Notes: generated from the sequence alone by a model not told the origin. Counted from the first letter of the stretch, positions 33,925-46,624 are shown. The stretch: DNA of 64,000 bases from Arctopsyche grandis (GCF_051622035.1 NC_135357.1:12049001-12113000); one strand, 5' to 3'. Numbers and translations: made by a program.

Positions 33925-33962
33925 ATATTATAAATACCGAGTGAAGCCGGGTCAAACCACTA
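33925..33962 (+). mobile_element. Helitron-like 3' end
   Basis: ACCGAGTGAAGCCGGGTCAA followed by ACCACTAGT resembles lepidopteran Helitron termini, which finish in CTAG next to T after a GC-rich short stem. No Rep/helicase is present, so it would be a non-autonomous copy; the minisatellite just upstream may belong to it. Confidence 0.45.
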
Positions 33963-34041
33963 GTATACAATACACATAGGTGTCGTTTTGTGGGAACCTG
34001 TAATGGCGCCATGGTAAATATACATTTTAAATAAAATAATT

Positions 34042-34644
34042 GGTAAAAGTCTGAATTCTCGACAGGGCGGACCCTCTAGGCTCGGAAGCGAGGCTCGGTC
34101 TACCCGCTCCTTCCTGTGATTGGCTACTCTTTGCGATGCCAATAGTATTACCGTGCCTTGAATTAACTTGACTTTTACCTGATGAAATACTCCAACATAT
34201 ACCGCCTGGTTCGCATATAATTTCGGACGGTTGGGCAGCGTACGGTAATATTCCACATATTGCGAATGGAATATACATACACGCATTCGTTTGTGGTTCA
34301 ATAGAAATTCATCTAAATATGAATCAAAACGGGCACGCGTTCTGCCAAATTGACGCTTCATCTTTCTTTTTACACGCATCCAAATACATATTTTCCACGT
34401 TTTGCGTATGTATTTCACTATCATTTTGATCCACAAAACGCTCTACGCTGCCAAACCGTCCGAAATTATATGTGAACCAGGCAGTATATGTCGGAGTATT
34501 TCATCAGGTAAAAGTCGAGTTAATTCAGGGCACGGCAATACTATTGGCATCGCAAAGAGTAGCCAATCACAAGAAGGAGCGGGTCGACCGAGCCTCGCTT
34601 CCGAGCCTAGAGGGTCCGCCCTGTTGAGAATTCAGACTTTTACC
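34042..34644. mobile_element. Foldback DNA element with arms of about 200 bp
   Basis: The left end GGTAAAAGTCTGAATTCTCG and the right end, reversed, GGTAAAAGTCTGAATTCTCA start inverted repeats that continue for over 200 bp (GGGCGGACCCTCTAGGCTCG, GGCTACTCTTTGCGATGCCA, TCGCATATAATTTCGGACGG on the left, with matching words on the right). About 150 bp of unrelated sequence separates the arms. Matching frames on both strands (NTIGIAKSSQSQEGAGRPSL) are simply the two arms and not genes. No transposase. Confidence 0.9.
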
Positions 34645-35365
34645 CTAATATGCACGAATAAACTTTACACCTCGCGAATAGACGCAATTCTCCGTCAAAA
34701 CAAACCACATTTATTTATTGCACATTGCAGTTATTACAGTGAGATGTGAGCGTAAAGCGCAAAGCGTTTGTGCAAAACAAACGTGTAATGCTTAGCAGAC
34801 ATGAAATTGTATCAAGTCGCATTTGTAAACAAAAAACCCTAAAAAAAGGTATACATGAGGCTGCAACCCCCAGGCTGCTTGCACAACCCAAAAGAACATA
34901 AATTCGTTCACCCATGCACTTGCAACATACTCAGGTCGGGTCTTTAATAGCGGATATCCCACATTGGCCGGTAGCCCTTTGGGACTCGCAAAGCCTCCAG
35001 GGGGGAAAATGAATATGTTCATATCTATTACAAAATATTGTGTTATCGTTCTTGTCATTTATACAAGAGCTAATTTTCAAATAATTTTTATGAAAAGTAA
35101 TTATGATTTGTTTTATTATTTTTGATGTCGGATACGCCTGATAAATGATGGTGTAATCACAATTATTTTGAATCATTACGTTGCGAATTTCGCAGTAACA
35201 AAAACTCGAAATAAAAGGAGGGACTAAATTATTTCGCCTTGATAAATATGTGTCATATTTCTCTGCGTTTTCTCATACCTTTTCTTTTCAGGAGCTGCAA
35301 CAGATCGTTGAAGATCTCATTTCATATTTTTTGTACACTACATCGTTCAACGGAATACTCTTTTT
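34645..35365. other. Intergenic, repeat-like block
   Basis: The block 34850-35010 (CTGCAACCCCCAGGCTGCTT, GGGACTCGCAAAGCCTCCAG) is GC-richer than its flanks and may be part of a mobile element. No gene was found. Confidence 0.35.
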
Positions 35366-35493
35366 ACTTTATTATCTATGTACGTAGTAACAATAGATGA
35401 AGTTTTGTGATCATGCGAAAATTCGAACTCGAGATTTTGACTGATTCGAACTCAAAATCGATCACTGATCACGTTTTCATGATCTAGAAAAAA

Positions 35494-35526
<33 letters not shown>

Positions 35527-35790
35527 TGTGTATTTTGGGGATTTCTTGAACACCGTTAGTTCTATCGAACTGAAACTTAATATCGGTTACTGAAATTCTT
35601 ACCGACACGACGTAAATTTTTTTCAAATTTTTAAGTTGACCGGAAATGGAACCTCCCCTTATAGTTGTCCTCTTTTTTTTAAGTTTTTGAATTCAATCAT
35701 CTCCCAAGCCGCTAACTAAATCGGACTGATTTTTAATTTATCTATGTATGTACGTAGTAACAATAGATGAAGTTTTGTTTTTTAAATGTA
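35365..35790. repeat. Segment bounded by 40-bp direct repeats and containing a (TG)n tract
   Basis: ACGTAGTAACAATAGATGAA with GTTTTGT occurs at 35381-35408 and again at 35752-35779, both preceded by ATTTATCTATG or ATTATCTATG. Between them lies a (TG)n tract (35495-35525) and sequence with TTGAACACCGTTAGTTCTAT and AGTTGACCGGAAATGGAACC. This could be a tandemly repeated or terminally repeated element. Confidence 0.7.
35495..35525. repeat. (TG)n microsatellite
   Basis: Fifteen uninterrupted TG units. Confidence 0.95.
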
Positions 35791-38700
35791 ATAGAAATTG
35801 TAAATTTTACAATTTTATATAATTTTTAATATTGTTATCTGAACCGAAAATAGTACTTTTACTCTAGAAAATCGAGATTTTTTATGTTTTTCTTTTGTTA
35901 ATTAAACTGAAACCTTTTTTTTTATTAAACTGAAATTTCAAATTTCAAACTTTAAGCTTAATACCAATGGAAAATCTTCATACGGTTATGGCCGCTCCCC
36001 ACCTTGAATATGGATAAATAGAGGACTACCGGTGTATTAATTAGAATAGTGTCGATCTAAGACTAATTGGTGATGTGCCAATCACCATACACCAGCCGGC
36101 AGTCCCTCTTCCTTCTATTGCAAAATAAAGGAAGTACACAACAGAAAGGAATTATCATTAATAATTACCAACTACACATTTCTCCAACCAAGTTATGTAT
36201 CAAGGTGAACGTATCAAGCTGAAAATTTTTATTTGTATTATTTATGTACTAACTTAGAGTTGATAAGGTTTTGGTCAGAATTCGTAAACCAGAAGTAGTA
36301 ATTTTTTTTAAAACAATATTTCATTATTTTATTTTGACCTTTTAAATTATTTTAATCTTCTTGATATTTATTGTGTATAATACTGATTGATTGAAAAAAT
36401 TGAATAAAATCCGACAGCCGGAAGTAGAACTTTTGTCTTGTGCAAGTTTCCATACATTTGCGCTCAATTTGTATCGAAAATGCTGTCAGCTATTAGTTCA
36501 TATAATATTTCAAAATGCTGCCGGTATGTGTGAATGTGTCTGTACGGTTCAATATCGATTTTTGTTTTGTGACCTCCTTATACTCCTCACATAAATATAT
36601 AATGTCATGGGTTGGTCACATCCGAATTTTTTTATTTAATACACATACATATAATGTAGATAACCGTTACATTTCGGCTATTAAAAATGAAAAATAAAGT
36701 GGTGGCCATTAAAATTCAAAAGATTTTTGAATCTACATACACGAAAATTTGAACACTTCACTTCCAAGATGTCATCATTAGAATTTGAGCCATTCTGAAT
36801 ACGATATCAATCTGAACCTTATTCAACATATTGAACTTAATTATACATTTTAAACTCAATATTCCTAGAAAGAACGATCAGGGCTTTTTTTTTCATTAGC
36901 ATATTTTATTTATTTATTTATTAAAAACACAAACCTACAGTATTTCAATATTTTTACAAAACATTAACACCAAAAAAGTTTCTACATATGTATATATTTA
37001 TTTATCTATCTGTTATTTATCTGTTATCCATTATATATTAACCCCGACCACAGGTGCTACTGCAGATTGCACATGGTGAGATTTATAACCATTTTTTTGT
37101 TCAAAAGTACCAAATACCGTTATTACACTTAATGATTATTCACACAAGATGAGTTGAAAATATAATGTGACAACCTCTGCCACTCAACTCTTCCACTGCG
37201 GAAGCTACTATACCAGCTCTGCTATATGCAGATGTTCCTCTTCCCAATTTACCGAATTCGATTGTCCTAACATTACATTGTCATCGACAGTTGCGAAACA
37301 GTAAATATTTTACTCAATCTTGTGACACTATTAAATAAATAATATAATAATATTTTAAATAAATATAATAATATAATATCATTTAGATTTAAAAATAGGA
37401 AACTTTCTTATAATTCTAATTTTAAAATTGTACGGAGCTGGTTTATGCAATATGGCTGATGGGGACTCGAAGCAGGCATATTTACTTTATTTTTTCGTCT
37501 CTACTTTCGCGTTAGGTTAGCAAGAAGGGGCTAAAGTTTAATCTAAGTCTGCTTACATATTTGATATCTTATTTTCTCTGTTTAATTGAACTCTCAACGG
37601 CCGATGCGTTATAATTGGATCTCTTTCTAGAAAATGAACGGTTCGCGTAAAAGCTTATTTTAGTTAAAATTAATTTTTATAACGCTGAAATTTAGTCTGG
37701 AGATGCTTAAGACGTCCACGGCATACTCGACAGAAATCTAATTAAATCAGCCTCCAATGGGGATTAGTTATACGTGTTTTTGTTTAAGCGTTTATTTAAA
37801 TTTAAATGCGAAGTATAATTGAAAAATTGATTGAATTCAAAAACTTCACTCGAAACAAAGAAATTGTAATACCAGCAACCGTGTACGTCTACAAGTATCA
37901 TTTCACGTGGAAAATGAGAACAAAAGCCGTAAATACATTTTATTCGTGGCCTTTGAGAATGGTTCAAAAAAAAATACGTATACGCAGCGCGAATCATTTC
38001 CCGCGAGGATCGAATATCGAATTTATTTTACTATTACTATTTTCTATGGTTTTTTTTTTTTATTTTTTTTACCAATGCGATTGTAATCTTCGAAAGCATG
38101 CAACCAATACGCGTATAATACTCGTAAAATGAAATAAATATAGCAATACACCTGTCTCGAATGTCGCAACAAAGGCAAAGAGTCGAATGTCTCTATCAAC
38201 GTAAGCAAGCAAAAGTCCCATTAAATTTTCAAATAAACCTTCACAGATTTATTACAAATATTGAAAGTTAATTCGATAAATATATTTTATCTATCATATA
38301 AATAATAAGTATCATATATTATATACACTTCTACAAGGTACTACATATGTACATATATCTGCAAAGTCTCTGCGCGATGCGTGAAATCACCGCGAGGTAT
38401 TTTTTTTAGTCGAATGCATCCAAATGAGATTTGCTTTGTAGTTGCTGGAAAATTCGGCTTCGTCGCAGTAGGAATATCGAAACTGATGCAATAATATCTC
38501 CCTTTTATTCTCAAAGAGTGAAGACGGGGAAAACGGGAATATTTTACCTTTAATGGCGGACGAGCCCTTCCGGCTCTGTGTTTGCGCGTTCATCCTCCTG
38601 TGAAACGTCATTTCATTATAGGATCCTTTTGGAGCAACGGTAAACTAAACCCACTTGAGAATAATGTCAAAATATTATTATCATATTACATATTTAATTA

Positions 38701-38937
38701 AGCCTTTTGTATCTATAGAATTTTTGTAAATATTTAAAATTTCATATGAAAACAAATACATACATAGAATATAGATCAAATATAACAAAGCAATCTCAAT
38801 CGTCTGAAGGGAAATTTGTTTAAACTTAATTCCTCGACAGTACTTACAAAAGAAATATGTATATGTATACTCGAATACAAGTACAAGGAAGGCCACAGGG
38901 GAGATGAGTATATGGAATTAGCAAAATGTGTGGGATG
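35791..38937. other. Intergenic, no gene called
   Basis: AT-rich with short open frames only. More complex islands lie at 37140-37290, 37430-37740 and 38370-38640. None has a recognisable protein or RNA feature. Confidence 0.4.
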
Positions 38938-38945
38938 AGAGTATG

Positions 38946-39230
38946 GGGTCTACGTGACGAGCCAGAATGCTAAATTACAGAAAACACAAATATCGGAAGG
39001 CAAAGATCGAAAATCGAAAGATCTAAAGTCGAAAGATCAAAAAAAAGGGTGCATGGTAAACGGTACATACTCACTTAATTTGCGCGAGCAGGGTATAACA
39101 GGAACAAGAGGAACAGGCTTTTCCTCCCGTATTCTGCGCGCGCACATTAATACGGGAGGAAAAGCGAAAAAAAAAAAAACGATATTTGCGTTTTCTGTAA
39201 TTTAACATTCTGGCTCGTCACGGAGACCGG
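38946..39230. mobile_element. Foldback MITE (GGTCTCCGTGACG-ended family), copy 2, with 8-bp target duplication
   Basis: The ends GGGTCTACGTGACGAGCCAG and, reversed, CCGGTCTCCGTGACGAGCCA are inverted repeats, flanked by AGAGTATG at 38938-38945 and 39231-39238, a perfect 8-bp duplication. The arms carry ATATCGGAAGGCAAAGATCG and the terminal TAAATTACAGAAAAC. The inside shares AGGGTGCATGGTAAACGGTA and CCTCCCGTATTCTGCGCGCG with copy 1 at 16163. An (A)n run at 39165-39179 has replaced part of the right arm. The 8-bp duplication suggests mobilisation by a hAT-type transposase. Confidence 0.92.
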
Positions 39231-39629
39231 AGAGTATGACACTTTCTCAAACAGAGACCAATGGAAGCGTGTTGTGGAGGTCATCATCCACCAGTAAATA
39301 AATAGTGAATGGCCGTAAATGATTATCACAATATATATTATTTTGGATGTTAATAAAAATCAAAAGGGGAGGAATCATCACCAGGCGAAATATATCGAAC
39401 AGATTGACCAGATTGACTTCGGCTCCGAAAGATTTGACACCTAAATCAAAGGTATTTATTTCTTTTGACATTTTTATATTCTTATAATTATTATTAGTTC
39501 ATATATAATATTTACCCTACTCCTTTCCTTTTGGACATGCTTGGGTGCACTTCCCTTGAACTCATGAGAAATTTCTCATTAATTCTTTTCGTGGTAATAC
39601 GTCATGTTCGTCGTTGCTAGAATAGTTGG

Positions 39630-39890
39630 GACTTTATGTCCCTAGCAGTTACATATGTGCTTGGTAGATATCGTCATTTGATGGTTGTACCTCCAGCCCA
39701 CAGAGTTCCTTATAGGATGGCTCCTATTCTAAGAGATATCCGACTTTTTAATGTAATCGTTGCTGACGTGCCTGAATGTGATATTCTCCACCTCAGTGAG
39801 CGTAGGTTATCAGAGATTATTTTAACCTACATATGTATTTGTCTGTTAGCCTGCGCTCATCATTATTTTCATAATTTGATGTGATGTATG
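39630..39890 (+). pseudogene. LINE ORF2 C-terminal fragment
   Basis: The frame reads VPPAHRVPYRMAPILRDIRL, FNVIVADVPECDILHLSERR and LSEII before a stop near 39882. A run of the form VPxxRxxxRxxPILRDIRLFN then a hydrophilic end is typical of the last part of non-LTR retrotransposon ORF2. No RT core remains. Confidence 0.55.
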
Positions 39891-41795
39891 AGTAAAATTG
39901 CCAATTTTTCTTCTTCTATTTAACTATTATTATATGTTTTGTAATTGCTTCTATTATTCTTTGAACTTCTGCTGCTGTTGGGTTTTTATGTATTCTGTGT
40001 AAATCTTTATATTTTTCTGCATAAATATATTTTTTTTCTTTGTTATATTTTCAACAATTGTGGTGCATTAGGAATTTCTATAATGCCACAGTGGTCCAAA
40101 CTTTATATAAATAAATATAATATGTACATACAAATACCCCAATGCTTGTTTAAGTTCAAATCATTTTATATGTATGTATATGAATGTATCTAAATCATGT
40201 GTATCTACTTTCAAGATTTTTTTTTCACTCAAACTTTCATTTAAATATTTTTTTTTTTTTTTATTAAAACATTTCAATAACTGATTTAGAAAATTTTTCC
40301 AGATTTTTCCACATGAAAATTTATTTATTTTTCACTTCAAAGATTTGTTATTTTTACATTTTATTATACCTGTTCAGTTTGTTTCATCTTCAACCTTTTA
40401 ACACCACTCAATTCAGATTTGTTCAATTTTCAAGCCAAATTTCTGGGAAAAACAATTAAAATAAAATAAATCATATTAATAAAACAGCCAAGTTTGAATA
40501 TATGAATGCCTCGCTTTATTATTAATTGTATCATGAATTTGGAAGAAATAATCTCGATACTATTAAAAACTCTAAGCAAAGTGATGAAACGTCTTAGAAT
40601 GCAAAATGCTTCAAACTTTCGTCAAATATGATTGCAATTTGGGAAACATCAACCAAAATAGTTACCATATATGTATGTACATACATATGTGATCGAGGAA
40701 TCCTGAATACGACCACATTCACGTTGAAATTCCACGTAAATCTCAAAAAAACTTCACCGTCCAATTTATAAAGGGCCAACGCGCAATAGAGCTAAGGGCA
40801 ACCACCCTATTTAAAATACGAAGCCCGCCACGTGCGTTCCAGGGGCGTCCCAGGGGCGGTAGTTGCGCCAATATTGTATTGATTCCACCGCGCGTATAAT
40901 ACGACCGGGCATTAAGGATAAATCTCGAATATATTATGTTTGATAAATGATGTCGAAGACGACGGAACACCGAATGTTTGTCATTGTCGTGAAGCACGCC
41001 GGTGTATTGTGCCCAGCCTAATTCAATCTGAGGGGGATGGATAAAGGACATTAAAGGTAATGTGACCCTCACCCCCTTACCCCGGTTGCCGCATTGTGTA
41101 CGCTCTTTATCCACGTGTGCACGTCAAAGTCTTCAGTCAATTTGAACTCGGATGCAAATTCCTGAATCTTCATTTTGAAGATCGGCAAGCGCCGAAAGTC
41201 ACAAAGGATCGAACCGTGTGGAATAATTGGCCGACTGGAATAATGTATTGTGGAACCCTATAGTGAAAGTTTAATTGGATTTGAGATAAAATTATACGCT
41301 TTAATATTTAACCATTATTACAAATATATATCTACATACAATCTTTTTTTTGTATTTTAACCTGTGACGTATTGGGGCTACTTGTCAAATCACCGTGGTT
41401 TTCCTTTTTTTGAAATAAATAAAAATATGAATATCCGTACATTAATGTATTATAAAAAGCGTGTTAAAATATCATCATTAAGTAGTTCACTTGACGTATT
41501 TCTATAAATAAAATATACAGTATTTCTATAAATAACTATTATTTTTAGTGTTTCTTAGAAAAACAATACGATAAGGTTTGACCTTTAAAATATTTGTTTT
41601 CATTTATTTTTGACTGTATTATGTATGCATTGATGTTTGTTTGTAAACGAATATGCTTTCTTGTTTATCCTATTTTATTTTATATTATATACAAAAAATA
41701 CATGTATGTAGTTTTCCTATGAATTTTCGTATGCAATCATTATATGTATGTAAAGTATTGTTTATATCACATAAGGGTAGGAATGGTGCAATAAT
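39891..41795. other. Intergenic with one complex island
   Basis: AT-rich, except for 40740-41270, which is GC-richer with many CpG words and no repeat partner. A 123-codon minus-strand frame across it (40743-41114) has no domain. It is a candidate non-coding conserved block. Confidence 0.35.
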
Positions 41796-42070
41796 TTTAA
41801 TAGAAAAGCATAGATCAATGGTTAAGCCATTGTTAATACCAGTAGAGAGATCGAGAGTTCAAATCCCGACCGGAATTGAATAATTGCTTGATTTATAGGT
41901 ATATACGCTGCTGGCAAAATCTGGATGGTTATTAGATCCAGGTCGACCGTGTCCTCTTAGAGTTTTCCATTATATCTAACTTAATTGTTGTGACGGACCC
42001 AAAACAATTGGCATCCCATTCTCCAAATCTGAATCTGTTGATTGTGAAATAAACTTACATTGTAGAATGT
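41796..42070 (+). mobile_element. tRNA-derived SINE, distinct 3' half
   Basis: The head shows an A-box-like ATCAATGGTTAAGCCATTGT and a B-box-like GAGAGTTCAAATCCCGACCG. The body differs from the other SINEs (GACCGTGTCCTCTTAGAGTT, GACGGACCCAAAACAATTGG) and ends near GAAATAAACTTACATTGTAG. It is too degenerate for a functional tRNA: the arms do not pair well. Confidence 0.6.
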
Positions 42071-42195
42071 GTTTATTATATAAGTTTGAAAACAGGTGTT
42101 GCTTTGGGGCAACCTGCTATGGCCGTAAAAATAAAGACTTATCATTAAAATTTAATATTTTTGATAGATTTAAACAATCACAAATTTCATTCAAT

Positions 42196-42265
42196 CAAAT
42201 GTCCGTCGGTTTAATCTCCATTCGGCCAAGCGTCCATTACCCAAGTGTCTATTCGGCCAATAATC
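42196..42265. repeat. Short array of TTCGGCCAA-type subterminal repeats
   Basis: Four units of about 16-17 bp: AAATGTCCGTCGGTTT, AATCTCCATTCGGCCAA, GCGTCCATTACCCAA and GTGTCTATTCGGCCAA. Such units are known at the ends of some DNA transposons; no second end was found. Confidence 0.65.
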
Positions 42266-44132
42266 CCTCAACCGCCATGGCACCTATGGTAAAAAATATA
42301 TAAAATACAAAATTATAAATATATTAGTTGTACAATGGACATCACCCTTTATAGCCATGTAATATTTACAGCTGGATAAAAACCCATTTCCAAATGATTC
42401 TTTCATCCAACTGTTTCCGTACCTTTTTCCTATTGTTAACTCAATCTACACATTCTTTGCTGCAAGAACTACATATCTTGGGTACTATTTGAGTATTGCT
42501 CTGAATCTTTTTCCAGTTCAATTCCTTCATTTATTCCACCATTTCTACTACTTTTAGTACTTTACATTTGAGAATAGCTTTCAATATTTTATAAATTATA
42601 CGAACCAAGCAAACTACGCTCAATATTTATCTACTTACAAGAGCTCTTGTACAATATTTTTGCATCCATCCATCATTATTGATACATCTCATTACATATG
42701 CCACATAATGAAATTAACATAAGTATTACTAAAAAAATTCCAAAAAATAAATATAAGAGTTGTACTCATATGCTATTTTGAATTCACACTACTCTTTTTT
42801 TACTATTGGCATACTTATTTATATGTTCTTTAAATAGGTGCGTTTTTCTGCGTAGTTTCTTCCTAAAATAACATTAATAAATTTAAAGCTTTATCTTTTT
42901 AATAAAAGTATATACAGCGATACGAATGATCATACATATTTTTATTTACATTGAACCTCATATATTAACGGATTTTTTTTTTACTCTCCATGCTCAATCT
43001 AGACATAAGAAATCTGTCGTTCAGAGTCGATTTGCAATGTCAATCGCGTGAAGTATATATGTATGAATGTAGTACCCAGAAGACGCGTCCGCGATGCTGG
43101 GGAGAGGATGTGCACCATCAAACGTAGCTCAGCCGGGGGAGCATCTGCTCGATATTGAAGCAACAACAATATGCGACTTCACTTTGAAATATTCATTGTA
43201 CGTACAATGAGATTATCCGATCATGTGTGTGTATATATGTATGTATAGCCCCCACACGATGCGAGACTTCAAAGTTTGCTCCGAGGGGGAGGACCGAAAT
43301 CCCTCCCGAAAGAATAAAATTTCGCGCGGTGCACATATTGGAAAATGCTATCTCGTGAAATTTAATACGCATATGGAAAATCGCGTTCGAGACTAATTTC
43401 AATGACACGAGAAAATAATTCCATCATAAATCAATGCTATTCATATTATTATGTTTCATCATTTGACGAAATTTAATTAATTTTTTATACTCAATGTCAA
43501 TAAAAAATAAATACACATATATATAAATCAAGTTATTTCATATACATGTAGGAATGATTTTTAAACGAGCCGAGCCGTATGTGTGGTTGGTCAAACTGCT
43601 AGGGATAAAGTATGTGTGTGGTATGCATGGGAGAGACCGGATGCGTGTTGTTATGGTCACTTGTTGGAGAACAGGCCGGAAGATATGTTATAATAAATAG
43701 TTCTGACACTTAATCTGCGCGTTTCGCTTGGAATCCTTCACATCCGGATCCTATATACATATGTACATACATACATATATTGATGATTAGAGTAATTGAA
43801 ATAACATACGAGACACATTTTTTTTCATTCCCTTATTCATATAAAATTTTTTTATAATGGAAATTTAAAGACGACATAAATCAAAACCTTTAGATACGAA
43901 AATTGAAATTTCTAACTATTTTTATGACGCCGAATGTATGTACGTTATCTATTGATACAGCTTGTGTAAAAAATAATAAAATTTTAGCGCATACCATAAA
44001 TATATACATAAAAAGTCACAATTTCATGATAAGAAACTATTTTTCATAAAGCATTTTAAGAGACAAAATTATTGATACTTAAGTGAGATATTTAAATGGC
44101 AATGGGCAGGCATGTAGTTATTATTTTATTTT
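42266..44132. other. Intergenic, no gene called
   Basis: AT-rich. A complex block lies at 43070-43420, and a second at 43565-43760 (AGAGACCGGATGCGTG, TGTTGGAGAACAGGCCGGAA followed by AATAAATAG) that could be a solo LTR, but no paired end was seen. Confidence 0.35.
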
Positions 44133-44585
44133 ATTTATTATTTTTACATACATATACCAGAAAGGCCTAACAGGTGAACCTCACTGCGCCTTCCTAACCA
44201 ATTACAAACATTGCAGCAATTTTTATTATATAAATCGCTGCATTTAGAGATGCTGAAGAACACGTAATTAACTATTAATTAATTAATGAATTAATCCATA
44301 GACATCTATGGAATTAGAATTATACATAAATGTTAACATATTGTACATAAATAAAATTCGGATATTGGTGACATAGTGGGTAGGAAGGTTTTTACAAATT
44401 TGATGGAGGAACCGTTTCAACAATCAAATCAGATAAATTGGCAAACTCTGATAGGAAACAATCGACTTGGAGTCACAAATATCCAAATCTGACCGGCAGC
44501 ATTAAAGATTAGCACGGGATCGAACCCGGTAGCCTCTCGGTGCTAAACATAAACGCAACCACCGAGCCATACTGCTGGCTAGTTA
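44133..44585 (-). mobile_element. tRNA-derived SINE with LINE-like tail, minus strand
   Basis: The T-rich left end and CAGAAAGGCCTAACAGGTGA with TGCGCCTTCCTAACCAATTA form the 3' tail on the minus strand. The body carries GGTTCC/GAACCGTTTC, GATAAATTGGCAAACTCTGA and CGACTTGGAGTCACAAATAT. The head at 44515-44585 has GGGATCGAACCCGGTAG, a reverse B box, then an A-box region. The same order as in the copy at 5870, in reverse, with about 140 bp extra between tail and body. Confidence 0.75.
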
Positions 44586-45955
44586 AAAGAACATATATGG
44601 ACGAAATAAGTGCTCGAATAGTACCCGAGAGAATATTAAAGAGTGCAAGCAAGGCTATAATGAAGATGGGTGGATGAAATAAGAGAAATCTGTGGCATGA
44701 GATGAATGATAGTTGCTCAAAACAAAGACAAATGGAAGCTTGAAAAGGCTTGCATTTAGCAGTGGATACGGAATGGCTGTAAATGATAATGATGACGACG
44801 ATATCCTAATATACCTATATTACTTAAACAAAAAATTTTCATGAACTAAAACAAGAGATACATTCAGGTGTATCAAAATATAAAAAGTTATCAAAGGACG
44901 TATTCAAATTACAATCAACGGGAATGTATTTGTTATATAATATAGTGATTATTCGAAGGGTTTTACAACCCTGCAACGAAAATTTCAACGATCGAAGTGT
45001 GCACTTTAGCAACACTTCGATCCCGCGAGACGTAAAAACATCCCGATGAGATGCAACAATATTTCCGCACTTCCGAAGCGTTTACGATAGGTATGTACAT
45101 TTGCGAAAAAATTCTCTATTGGGTTATAGCCTATATGTTGTATATACTTTGTCCACTGGGGGGTGAAACTCACCCCATTCTGAATTGGCTCTTATAAGCC
45201 GTTTTCACGGGGATGGCGCCGAGCCAACGGGGATGGCGTCGCAATAAAAGGGCGTCACATTCAGAGCCCTTTTGCATATCGACGCCTACCAGATTTTTCT
45301 AATATTGTTTTTCAAATCGGTGTCGCGTACGTGCTAAAACCTTTATGAATATATAAATGATTGTGGTTTTATGGTGCGTCGTCTGCTAGCACCTATCAGA
45401 TATGACCGTCTATGAATCTCTACATGTACATATACATATGTATGTAATGGAGGCCACATAACAGATGCTTCACTTAAAATTATTCTAAATCACAAAGTAT
45501 GTTAAAATCACGATGAAAATATTTTATCGAAATTTAAATTTAAATTTTCATCGATTTTACATTTATATACATGTAGAAGTATCAAAGTTGATTTTCGTAG
45601 GTCTATGTACATATACTCGTATTTATATGCGTATGCGGTTCAAATTTTAACTTAGACGTCCTAATGTTGCACAAGATGGAAGCAGCTTGTCGTCTTATCT
45701 CAGGGGACGGATCTACCCCTCACATATTTATTATCTCGCGAAATTCATATGCAGAGCAAAGTAAGCCTTCTTCGTGACAGAATGATGTATTGCATAGCGC
45801 TGATACACATTGAAAGATGATTCCTAATATCACCTCTTCATCATACTCTTTTTTAACTTTAGTTTTTTTTTTATATTTGAAGACTTTTCATAACGTTGAC
45901 ACTATCAATATACTTAATATTTTAAATATTTCATCCACAATATTTGAATATTTCT
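44586..45955. other. Intergenic, no gene called
   Basis: A more complex island at 44945-45400 contains GAAACTCACCCC, ACGGGGATGGCG twice (45209 and 45228) and CpG words. The rest is AT-rich. Confidence 0.35.
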
Positions 45956-46407
45956 TATACACTGTAAAGTAAGGCCTCATACTGTATATTGCGCTACAGT
46001 GCTCAATCTATTTAATGGATTGTGTATTGATAAACTGCACAAAGTGCAGAATAGAGCAATGCGTGCAATTTTGAATGTAAGTAAACGCAAAAATGTTACA
46101 CGTATGTTAGATGAATTGAAATGGTTGGATATTCGAAATAGTCTTAAATTAAGCTCTTTAAAATTTGTATATAAGCTAGATAAGAATCTATTACCCAAAT
46201 ATTTTTATAATCATATAGTTAGGAATAGAAATACATATACATAATTATAAAACTAGAAATAAGAATAAATTAATTATAGGTAGAGTTAAGACAGCAAAAA
46301 CTGCAGGAGGTGTTCAAATATACAATGCCCTTCCTGAGAGCATTAGAGGTGCTAGTAACATTGGTGATTTCTTGAGGGGTGTTAATGGATACCTTTGTGG
46401 AAGATGA
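45956..46407 (+). pseudogene. LINE ORF2 C-terminal fragment, frameshifted
   Basis: One frame encodes LHKVQNRAMRAILNVSKRKN, then VTRMLDELKWLDIRNSLKLS and SLKFVYKLDKNLLPKYFYN up to a TAA near 46243. Translation continues in another frame from about 46243 with KLIIGRVKTAKTAGGVQIYN, ALPESIRGASNIGDFLRGVN and a TGA at 46405-46407. The pattern LxKVQNRAMRxIL...L.WL..R.....KF.YK......P.Y is the well-known C-terminal region of insect LINE ORF2. One frameshift near 46240 makes it dead. A (TAA)n-rich tail is at 46560-46602. Confidence 0.85.
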
Positions 46408-46624
46408 CGTAATTATATATGTAAGTTTAATAAAATGCTATGTTTGGAATTATATTATATTATTTTAGGGTTACTAATTATAGTTTTGTTAATTTTGTTA
46501 ATTATGTTATATTATAGTTATAATTTTTAATTGTGAAATAATTAATTAGCAATTTACTATTTAATAATTAATTATTAATTAATAATTAATAATAATAATA
46601 ATCTTTATTTTTGGCAAAATCAAA

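Noticed and set aside
33960-34749. Frames of up to 158 codons on both strands with the same peptide
   Set aside because: The shared peptide comes from the two inverted arms of the foldback element.
40743-41114. 123-codon minus-strand frame in a GC-richer island
   Set aside because: Longer frames are expected where GC is higher; no domain or signal peptide was seen.
41796-41880. Possible tRNA gene
   Set aside because: A- and B-box-like words are present, but the acceptor, D and anticodon arms do not pair, and a SINE body follows.
43640-43760. Possible solo LTR (TGTTGGAGAACAGG with AATAAATAG)
   Set aside because: No matching CA end, no target duplication and no primer-binding site could be identified.
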